NCBI RefSeq assembly: GCF_000695795.1
Contig: NZ_JNCA01000021.1
Coordinates: forward strand, 62,001-126,000
DNA: 64,000 nucleotides
Source of the DNA: Flavobacterium seoulense
Lineage (GTDB): Bacteria; Bacteroidota; Bacteroidia; Flavobacteriales; Flavobacteriaceae
Direction of reading: 5' to 3'
Shown: piece by piece, positions 58,205 to 64,000 of the stretch
How positions within the stretch are numbered: the stretch's first letter is position 1
Layout: each line of letters begins with the position of its first letter
Notes under the pieces: model-generated
Databases searched by the model: none
Told to the model about the DNA's origin: nothing
The model's input: only the letters and a program-made list of their open reading frames with translations
Position numbers and translations under genes: made by a program

Positions 58205-59200
58205 ATGGCATTTAAAATTGACTCTAATGATTTTGCAGATTTTCTGGAAAAAGGTCAACAACTCCAAATTGTCCAGTCAGAAATAGAAATTGAAGGCGAA
58301 AAAGACATGAAATTTGTTACTCCTAAAGGAGACATTCTTTTTCATGAACATGCTATTAACGAAGATTTATCAGTACTGGAAGGAAATTATCAATTACATG
58401 ATGATGTGAGTATTTCTGGTCGAGGCGAAACAGCATTATTAGAAATGCATTTTAATCTTTCCCAACAACAAATAGGCTGTGTAAGTCCTACTTCTACAAC
58501 TGGTTTTGCAGGATCAATGTCTGGTAATATCACTTACCTTACCGTTGAAGAAAATCAAGCTAAAATGGACTTTAAAAAAGATATTATTTACAATACTTTT
58601 GATGTTCATCTTCCGGTAGATGTGCTTGCTAAATATGAAGGAGAATCGAAAATTATGGATGATTTCCTTAATAACATCCAAAAGAATACCAGTACTACTT
58701 TGGCCAAAAATGAAATTAAAGTAGGAGCAAAAATATACAGCGTAATACAGGATATTAAAAACTGTTTTTACAAAGGGCTTACCCGAAAAATTTACATCGA
58801 ATCTAAAATTTATGAGCTTATTGCTTTAAGTCATCATAATTTAGACAACGAAAAAGAGTACACTAATTTATCTGTTGATGATGTCGAAAAAATAAAATTT
58901 GCGGCGCAATTAATAAGAGATAATATCAATAATCCCGACACTATTGTGGGACTTGCCCGTAAAGTTGGTGTAAACCAAACTAAGTTGAAAGAAGGTTTTA
59001 AAACCGTTTTTGGCGATACTGTTTTTGGTTATTTACAAGAAATCCGGATGAATAAGGCTAAGCATTATTTAGTAGATACTTCTCTTTCTATTCAGGAAAT
59101 AAGTAATCTTTCGGGATACCAAAGTGTTTCGAATTTTAGTATTGCATTCAAACGAATTTTTGGTTATCCGCCTACTAAATTGAGAACAAAACTTATGTAA
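58205..59200 (+). CDS. PchR-like AraC-family regulator
   Basis: A 331-residue regulator with a non-cupin N-terminal sensing region as in PchR-type siderophore-responsive activators (LEMHFNLSQQQIGCVSP, then FDVHLPVDVLA) and a C-terminal AraC double helix-turn-helix (IVGLARKVGVNQTKLKEGFK; SIQEISNLSGYQSVSNFSIAFKR-type region, then FGYPPTKLR). PchR senses ferric siderophore in the cytoplasm and activates the receptor gene. The divergent TonB receptor operon supports this role here, and the facing promoters suggest cross-regulation. The ATG at 58205 lies 4 bases after an in-frame stop. Confidence 0.87.
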   Translation: MAFKIDSNDFADFLEKGQQLQIVQSEIEIEGEKDMKFVTPKGDILFHEHAINEDLSVLEGNYQLHDDVSISGRGETALLEMHFNLSQQQIGCVSPTSTTGFAGSMSGNITYLTVEENQAKMDFKKDIIYNTFDVHLPVDVLAKYEGESKIMDDFLNNIQKNTSTTLAKNEIKVGAKIYSVIQDIKNCFYKGLTRKIYIESKIYELIALSHHNLDNEKEYTNLSVDDVEKIKFAAQLIRDNINNPDTIVGLARKVGVNQTKLKEGFKTVFGDTVFGYLQEIRMNKAKHYLVDTSLSIQEISNLSGYQSVSNFSIAFKRIFGYPPTKLRTKLM

Positions 59201-59203
59201 TCG

Positions 59204-59240
59204 AAAAAAGCGATTTAAAACTAACTGAAACCGCTTTTTC
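59204..59240. terminator. Weak bidirectional hairpin terminator
   Basis: AAAAAGCG (59205-59212) pairs with CGCTTTTT (59232-59239), with a partly paired inner ATTT/GAAAC region. It lies between the convergent AraC and SafE-like genes. Confidence 0.6.
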
Positions 59241-59269
59241 ATTAAAAAAACTATTTAAACTAAAACTTC

Positions 59270-59971
59270 CTAATGACAATTAGGATTTGTCTGAACAAAC
59301 AAATTCATAGTACTGGGAGAAACATATGGAATTCCTAATCCTAAACCTCTTAGAATAAATAAAATTCCAATTAAAACCACCACATACGGAATTGTTTTTT
59401 GTATTTTGTTACGTATCGACACTGTTAAAAATGAATTGATATAGACTACAGTACTCATCAACGGAATGGTTCCCAGACCAAATAAAATCATATAAAAAAC
59501 TCCAAGACTCGTACTCTGCATGGCAATAGCTCCAAATAATGCTACATAGACCATTCCGCAAGGCAGGAAACCATTTAACAAACCAATAGTAAAAAGTGAT
59601 TGATACGATTTCTTTTTAAATTGATTCCCTAAAGCCTGTTTGATTCTTGAAAGTAATCTAAAAACAGGTTTTGAAAAATTGTACTGTGCCAATACTTTTT
59701 CTGGAATTACAACAACTAAAATCATCAAAACACCAAGAATAATAGACAATTTTTGCTGCATTCCGGCCATAAAAAAACCTTTTCCAACTAACCCAAAAAT
59801 AAAACCAATAGTGGCATAAGCTGTTATTCGTCCTAGATGATAGGTTATAATTTGAGTCAACTTTTTTGCAGGATGGCTTCTATCTACTGGCAGCATCATA
59901 GCAATTGCACCACACATTCCAATGCAGTGAAAACTACTGATTAATCCGAATATCAAAGCGGTGTAAAGCAT
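59270..59971 (-). CDS. SafE/TauE-like membrane protein of the cbb3 cluster
   Basis: A 233-residue inner-membrane protein with about six helices. It begins FGLISSFHCIGMCGAIAMML, carrying the conserved CxxxC of the copper-related SafE/DsbD-like branch, and has LLNGFLPCGMVYVALFGAI in the middle, a second conserved CG segment. The last residues NPNCH also hold a Cys/His pair. Related proteins lie next to ccoGHIS genes in many bacteria and are thought to help move copper for cbb3 oxidase assembly; that function is not established. It follows ccoH across a small repeat. Confidence 0.8.
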   Translation of the reverse strand: MLYTALIFGLISSFHCIGMCGAIAMMLPVDRSHPAKKLTQIITYHLGRITAYATIGFIFGLVGKGFFMAGMQQKLSIILGVLMILVVVIPEKVLAQYNFSKPVFRLLSRIKQALGNQFKKKSYQSLFTIGLLNGFLPCGMVYVALFGAIAMQSTSLGVFYMILFGLGTIPLMSTVVYINSFLTVSIRNKIQKTIPYVVVLIGILFILRGLGLGIPYVSPSTMNLFVQTNPNCH

Positions 59972-59983
59972 TTCTTGAGGTTT

Positions 59984-60064
59984 GAAGTTAGGAGTTAGAG
60001 GTTAGAAGGCAAAAATCAGAAGTTCAAAAAACATCTAACAACTCATAACCCATAACTCATGACT
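59984..60064. repeat. Intergenic GTTAGAA/GTTATGA inverted repeat
   Basis: GAAGTTAGGAGTTAGAGGTT (59984-60003) faces AACTCATAACCCATAACTC (60041-60059), an approximate complement. It fills most of the 95-base gap between the ccoH stop and the SafE-like start in the cbb3 cluster. Confidence 0.65.
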
Positions 60065-60066
60065 TT

Positions 60067-60516
60067 TTACTGAATGTAAATTGGTTCTTTAGTTAAATAA
60101 CTTTTTCCTTCATATTGCCATTCCATATTAATGTCCCATTGACCGCCTACCAATTTTGATTTAGGTATGAGCAAAGTTGGATTAGACAACGAAATCGGAG
60201 TATCGAAATCTAATTTCTTGTTAGACGGTCGGTAAAGGGACACTTTTCCTGTAATTTGGTTAGGGATAAACTGTTGAGGAAAAACAATTGTAATACCCTG
60301 ATCGGTTTTGGTAATAATAGGTTTTTGAACTAAATCCTGAGCGTTTTGAACCCGTTCCATTTCTTCCTGAAAACGAGCGTCATATTTATAATATTCTTCG
60401 ACTACTAAGTCATTATCATACTTTGAATTAGACTGTACTTCGATTACAAAATATAATATAAAACTCATAAACAAAGCTATAGCAATTACTAATCCTGTTC
60501 CCCAATTAATTTTCAT
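60067..60516 (-). CDS. ccoH: FixH/CcoH-like cbb3 assembly protein
   Basis: A 149-residue protein with one N-terminal membrane helix (TGLVIAIALFMSFILYFVIE, residues about 6-25) and a periplasmic beta domain (VTLYRPSNKKLDF-type strand KVSLYRPSNKKLDFDTP and GGQWDINMEWQYEGKSYLT). This is the FixH layout; FixH assists assembly and stability of cbb3 oxidase. ATG 60516 (MKINWGTG) is the typical start, 20 bases after the ccoG stop. The longer frame begins with TTG inside ccoG. Confidence 0.85.
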   Translation of the reverse strand: MKINWGTGLVIAIALFMSFILYFVIEVQSNSKYDNDLVVEEYYKYDARFQEEMERVQNAQDLVQKPIITKTDQGITIVFPQQFIPNQITGKVSLYRPSNKKLDFDTPISLSNPTLLIPKSKLVGGQWDINMEWQYEGKSYLTKEPIYIQ

Positions 60517-60535
60517 AATCTTTTTATTTTTGGTT

Positions 60536-61969
60536 TCAATCAAAAGTTCGCGGACTTAAAAAACTTGTCGTCGTGGTTTCAATTTTTTTATCGCCGTTGA
60601 ACACTTCTATTTTTAACTTGGTTTTATCGCTTTTCAGCAAATATTTATTGATTTCAATAAACAAAGTTCCGCTGCTCATACCCTGCTTTGCAACTTTTAA
60701 AGTGGGGCTTCCCACCATTTTTAAATTTCCTTTAATATCCTTTAGTTTAAAGTTAATGTTATCCAAATCATCATTCGACTTATTGATAACTTTATAGGTA
60801 AACACATTGCTAATTTTATCGCCTTTATGCTGATACAATTGCCCTGGTAATCGTAAAACAAGTACCTCAACATTAGTACGCAACAACAATAAACTTATTA
60901 ATATTCCAACCAAAAGAACTAAAATAGCTGTATAGCCTTTCATTCGCGCTGTAAACTTAAAAGGGGCTTTTTTCTCTATTTCATCTTCAGATGCATACCG
61001 AATCAAACCTTTTGGAAACCCTACGCTTTCCATAATCGAATCGCATTCATCTATACAAGCCGTACAATTCACACATTCTAATTGTGTTCCATTTCGAATA
61101 TCAATTCCGGTAGGACACACATTAACACATTGCTTACAATCAATACAATCGCCTTTTCCGCTTAATGTTCGGTCTTCTTTTTTATTGAATTTGGCTCGTC
61201 CAGTTTCTTTTTCACCCCGAACAAAATCATAAGCTACATTGATGGATTTATTGTCTAAAAGTACTCCTTGTAATCTTCCGTAAGGACAGGCAATAATACA
61301 AACCTGTTCTCTGAACCAAACAAAAATAAAATAGAATATTCCTGTAAAAATCAATAAGGAAATCAAAGTTTTTAAATGATTTGCCGGATTATCTCCTATC
61401 ATTTCAATTAAAGCATCGCTTCCTATTAAATAAGCCAAAAACACATTGGCTATGCCAAAAGAAATCAACAGGAAAACCGACCATTTTAATGTTTTTTTCC
61501 TGATTTTTTCGGTATTCCATTCCTGTTTGGCTAAGCGCATTTGAGCACCACGGTCTCCTTCTATCCAATATTCGATTCTTCGAAAAACCATTTCCATAAA
61601 TATCGTCTGTGGACAAACCCAACCACAAAAAATACGTCCAAAAATTACTGTAAACAGGATTACAAAAACGACTCCTATAATCATAAAAAGCACCACCAGA
61701 TAAAAATCCTGAGGCCAAAAAGGAAATCCAAAAATAGTAAAGCGTCGTTCCAGAATATTAAACAGCATGAACTGATTACCATTGACTTTTATAAACGGAT
61801 TAGCTATTAAAATCAATAATAAAAAATAACTAACTCCTTTTCTATACTTATAGAATTTTCCCGAAGGTTTTTTAGGATAAACAAATTTCCTTTTCCCTTC
61901 ATTGTCAATGGTTCCAATAGTATCACGATAGCTATCCTGACTAAAATCTTCGCTGGCTAACTTTGACAT
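60536..61969 (-). CDS. ccoG: cbb3 oxidase accessory protein CcoG (polyferredoxin)
   Basis: A 477-residue membrane iron-sulfur protein of the CcoG/RdxA/FixG family, which reduces copper during cbb3 assembly. It has about five helices; cysteine pairs in GRIFCGWCCPQTIFME-type GWVCPQTIF and CIIACPYGRLQG; two 4Fe-4S motifs in CIDCKQCVNVCPTGIDI and CVNCTACIDECDSIM; and a C-terminal immunoglobulin-like periplasmic domain from about residue 365. The motif set is complete. It lies between ccoP and ccoH on the reverse strand. Confidence 0.93.
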   Translation of the reverse strand: MSKLASEDFSQDSYRDTIGTIDNEGKRKFVYPKKPSGKFYKYRKGVSYFLLLILIANPFIKVNGNQFMLFNILERRFTIFGFPFWPQDFYLVVLFMIIGVVFVILFTVIFGRIFCGWVCPQTIFMEMVFRRIEYWIEGDRGAQMRLAKQEWNTEKIRKKTLKWSVFLLISFGIANVFLAYLIGSDALIEMIGDNPANHLKTLISLLIFTGIFYFIFVWFREQVCIIACPYGRLQGVLLDNKSINVAYDFVRGEKETGRAKFNKKEDRTLSGKGDCIDCKQCVNVCPTGIDIRNGTQLECVNCTACIDECDSIMESVGFPKGLIRYASEDEIEKKAPFKFTARMKGYTAILVLLVGILISLLLLRTNVEVLVLRLPGQLYQHKGDKISNVFTYKVINKSNDDLDNINFKLKDIKGNLKMVGSPTLKVAKQGMSSGTLFIEINKYLLKSDKTKLKIEVFNGDKKIETTTTSFLSPRTFD

Positions 61970-62060
61970 TTTGTATCTTTTTTTACCATTAAGAAAGTGA
62001 AGATGATTAAGCTAAAAGCTTCATAATTCTTAATTCCTTAATGGTTTATAATAATTCTTA

Positions 62061-62963
62061 TTATTTTGCTTCGGCAACTGCCGGATTTTCATCTACCCAA
62101 ATTTCTCCATCGGGTGCTTTTGGATCTTTAGGATTACTTCCTTTTAAAGACATAATGTAACTGGCAATTTTTTGAATTTCTTTTGGTTTCAGCGTTCCTT
62201 TCCATGAAATCATCCCTTTTCCATCCCGACCTCCATTAGAAATAGTATGGAAAATATTTTTGATTCCGCCACCTAATATCCAGTGCTCATCTGTTAAATT
62301 AGGACCTATTTGCCCTCCGGCATCGGCTCTGTGGCAAGCGGCACAATTAGTTTCAAAAAGTGTTTTCCCTATTGCTAAATCAGGAGCTTCAGTAAGTTGG
62401 GTTACCGTTTTTTCATCCATTAAATCGGGGGCATTTTTCATGTATTCTGCTACTTCAATTTTGGCCTGAGCCAATTCTTTTTTCAGTTCCATTTCCTGAT
62501 CATCTGCACCCAATATTTCAAAACGCACTAAATATATTGCTGAAAATAAAATACAAGCGTAGAAAGAATACACCCACCAGGGCGGTAAATTATTGTCTAA
62601 TTCCTTGATACCATCATAATCATGATTTAATAACAAGCTAGCTTCATCTTCGATAGGAACGGTTCGGGTTAGCTTGTTTATTAATTTTTTAAACCAAGCT
62701 TTCTCTGTCAACTTGAGTTGTTCCTGAGCTGTTAATTTGGCTTTTTCCTCTTCAGGTAAAATTTGGTAAACAATATTATCAGCTGCACTAATAACAATTT
62801 CTACTGCGATTAGAAGTACTAAAACCACTAGCATTATAACATTTACCATAGGGTATTTTATAAATGCTGGTCGATCGCCTGAATCGATAAAATATTCTAC
62901 GAGACCAAAAATGATAAAGAAAAATATCGGTACTCTTAGATATGCTGGAATTAATTTTTTCAT
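62061..62963 (-). CDS. ccoP: cbb3 oxidase subunit CcoP, single-haem form
   Basis: A 300-residue membrane cytochrome c subunit that passes electrons to the cbb3 catalytic core. It has two N-terminal helices (RVPIFFFIIFGLVEYFI and VIMLVVLVLLIAVEIVI), a cytoplasmic loop, and a third helix near 130-150 (WWVYSFYACILFSAIYLVRF, the CcoP_N segment). One class I cytochrome c domain follows, with haem motif CAACH (near residue 210) and the axial methionine in GKGMISWKG. Classical CcoP has two haem motifs; only one is present here. It is followed by ccoG and preceded by ccoQ. Confidence 0.92.
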   Translation of the reverse strand: MKKLIPAYLRVPIFFFIIFGLVEYFIDSGDRPAFIKYPMVNVIMLVVLVLLIAVEIVISAADNIVYQILPEEEKAKLTAQEQLKLTEKAWFKKLINKLTRTVPIEDEASLLLNHDYDGIKELDNNLPPWWVYSFYACILFSAIYLVRFEILGADDQEMELKKELAQAKIEVAEYMKNAPDLMDEKTVTQLTEAPDLAIGKTLFETNCAACHRADAGGQIGPNLTDEHWILGGGIKNIFHTISNGGRDGKGMISWKGTLKPKEIQKIASYIMSLKGSNPKDPKAPDGEIWVDENPAVAEAK

Positions 62964-62984
62964 TTTAATTATTTTGAAATTATA

Positions 62985-63158
62985 CTATAAATTGTCTTTC
63001 AAAGGAATTTGGCTCAATTCGCTAATCTTCTCTTTTTTATATGAGAAAACCCAAAAACCTAATCCCACAAAGAAGAAAAAGAAAATCAATAAGGATAGTA
63101 TAGGATATATTGCTACTCCCGCAATAGTTTCCATGTTGTGTTTAATTTGTTCAAACAT
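62985..63158 (-). CDS. ccoQ: cbb3 oxidase small subunit CcoQ-like
   Basis: A 57-residue protein, short but well placed between ccoNO and ccoP. It begins MFEQIKHNMETIAGVAIYP and has one membrane helix (ILSLLIFFFFFVGLGFWVF), then a charged cytoplasmic tail SYKKEKISELSQIPL. Size, topology and position match CcoQ, which stabilises the oxidase. The stop at 62985 lies 22 bases before the ccoP start. Confidence 0.8.
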   Translation of the reverse strand: MFEQIKHNMETIAGVAIYPILSLLIFFFFFVGLGFWVFSYKKEKISELSQIPLKDNL

Positions 63159-63172
63159 ATTTTTAAGTTGTT

Positions 63173-63253
63173 AAGGTTCTAAGATGCTAAGATTCTAAGT
63201 CATTTTGTAATTCTAAATCTTAGCGACTTAGTGACTTAGCATCTCAGCACCTT
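63173..63253. repeat. Intergenic CTAAG-word inverted repeat
   Basis: AAGGTTCTAAGATGCTAAG and GATTCTAAG (63173-63199) face CTTAGCGACTTAGTGACTTA and GCATCTCAGCACCTT (to 63253), which read back as a near-complement. It fills the gap between ccoNO and ccoQ and resembles 4211-4326. Confidence 0.75.
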
Positions 63254-63260
63254 CAAAAAA

Positions 63261-64000
63261 CTATTTTTTCACTTTAATATCAGTTCCTAATCTTTGGATG
63301 TAAGCAATCAAGGCTACAATTTCTCTGTCCTGCATTGGTACAAATTCTTCGCCTCTGGCTGCAGCTTTCTTTTTACTTTCTTCATAGCTTTTTACAAAGT
63401 CAGGATCGGCATGCAGATTGTTTTCAATTTCTTTAGATTGTTCTTTTATAGCTTTTTGAGCATTAACAATATCAGCATCTGTATAAGGAACTCCCAAGGT
63501 TCTCATGACTTTCATTTTGTTTTCGATATCTGAAATATCTAATGCCTTATTATCGAATAGCCATTTGTAACCCGGCATAATAGAACCTGCAGAAGTACTC
63601 TCTGGCGACCACATGTGGTTAAAATGCCAGTTATCATTGTACTTCCCACCTACTCTTAACAAATCAGGACCAGTTCTTTTTGATCCCCAAAGGAATGGAT
63701 GATCGTAAACAAATTCTCCTGCCTTAGATTGTGGTCCGTAACGTTCTACCTCACTTCTAAACGGACGAACCATTTGAGAATGACAGCCCACGCAGCCTTC
63801 ACGAACATATAAATCACGTCCTTCTAACTCTAATGGTGTATAAGGTTTTACACTGGTAATTGTTGGAATATTTGATTTTACCATAATGGTCGGTACAATT
63901 TGAATAATTCCACCTATTAAAATCGCTACAGTAGCCAGAATAGTCAATTGGATAGGTTTTCTTTCTAACCAGGGATGGAATTTTTCGCCTTTAATTCTAC
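63261..64000 (-). CDS. ccoNO: cbb3 oxidase CcoNO, C-terminal CcoO part (5' end outside window)
   Basis: The visible 246 codons encode the CcoO-like cytochrome c part. A membrane helix (TILATVAILIGGIIQIVPTI) is followed by the periplasmic domain with the haem motif CVGCH in REGCVGCHSQMVRPF, GPDLLRVGGKYND, and a methionine ligand in SIMPGYKWLF. The frame is open to the window edge without a start before the helix: upstream residues read GEKFHPWLERKPIQ. This fits the Bacteroidota form in which ccoN and ccoO are fused into one gene; the CcoN part lies outside. The fusion is inferred from the open frame. Confidence 0.9.
   Translation of the reverse strand, partial: RIKGEKFHPWLERKPIQLTILATVAILIGGIIQIVPTIMVKSNIPTITSVKPYTPLELEGRDLYVREGCVGCHSQMVRPFRSEVERYGPQSKAGEFVYDHPFLWGSKRTGPDLLRVGGKYNDNWHFNHMWSPESTSAGSIMPGYKWLFDNKALDISDIENKMKVMRTLGVPYTDADIVNAQKAIKEQSKEIENNLHADPDFVKSYEESKKKAAARGEEFVPMQDREIVALIAYIQRLGTDIKVKK

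Noticed and set aside
1..64000. tRNA, rRNA, riboswitch or transposase genes.
   Set aside because: No cloverleaf-like, conserved rRNA, TPP/cobalamin-type or DDE-transposase sequence was noticed by eye; a covariance search was not possible.

Overview
The window looks like a chromosomal segment of a Flavobacterium-type member of the Bacteroidota. The evidence is the A+T-rich DNA, promoters of the form TTG...TAnnTTTG, starts with A-rich leaders and almost no Shine-Dalgarno sequences, and the gene content: DUF3861, DUF4494, DUF349, DUF2520 and DUF4374 proteins, a fused CcsBA, a fused CcoNO, and SSS transport beside sugar-acid catabolism. I found no rRNA, tRNA, CRISPR array, transposase, integrase or phage gene. 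Functions were assigned by reading motifs; no database search was run.

Layout. 1-7 kb: sugar utilisation (partial PfkB kinase, SSS symporter, FAH-family hydrolase, SDR dehydrogenase, GH39 glycosidase) with a LacI-type operator. 7-15.7 kb: housekeeping genes (CBS-like PLP enzyme, oligopeptidase B, YbaB, threonine aldolase, prfB with its programmed +1 frameshift, a MuiA-family protein, a pentapeptide protein). 15.7-19 kb: a small accessory patch of three unrecognised proteins. Two are bordered by attC-like imperfect palindromes, and the third is followed, in frame after its stop codon, by a 21-bp/heptad repeat. 19-23 kb: AraC regulator, NAD(P)-binding protein, Bcr/CflA exporter. 23-32 kb: CcsBA cytochrome c maturation, then DUF2520-KdsC-UbiA-Maf-MscS-Omp85-like genes. 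32-34 kb: two paralogous secreted His/Tyr-rich proteins, each preceded by a sigma-54-like promoter. 34-37 kb: LpxD and a TetR-controlled membrane-protein group. 37-41 kb: acyl-CoA carboxylase beta subunit, BASS transporter, DUF4494, 2H phosphoesterase. 41.6-46.3 kb: TetR-TolC-HlyD-DHA2 drug efflux operon. 46-54 kb: YaaA, NhaA, AlkB, DUF349, HemN (with a CRP/FNR-like box), VOC protein, hydrolase. 54-59 kb: iron/siderophore-type module (DUF4374 lipoprotein, TonB receptor, PchR-like AraC regulator). 59-64 kb: cbb3 oxidase cluster on the reverse strand (ccoNO, ccoQ, ccoP, ccoG, ccoH, SafE-like).

The genes fit a microaerobically respiring heterotroph: cbb3 oxidase, c-type cytochrome maturation and oxygen-independent haem synthesis belong together, and TonB uptake supplies iron. 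A second layer lies between genes: several families of short palindromic or tandem intergenic repeats, built on GTTAGAA, GCTAAGA, CAGTATTC and CACAGAG words, recur across the window. They are not explained by the genes. The best leads are the attC-like cassette patch, the heptad-repeat tail, the paired sigma-54-like promoters and the face-to-face -7 elements.
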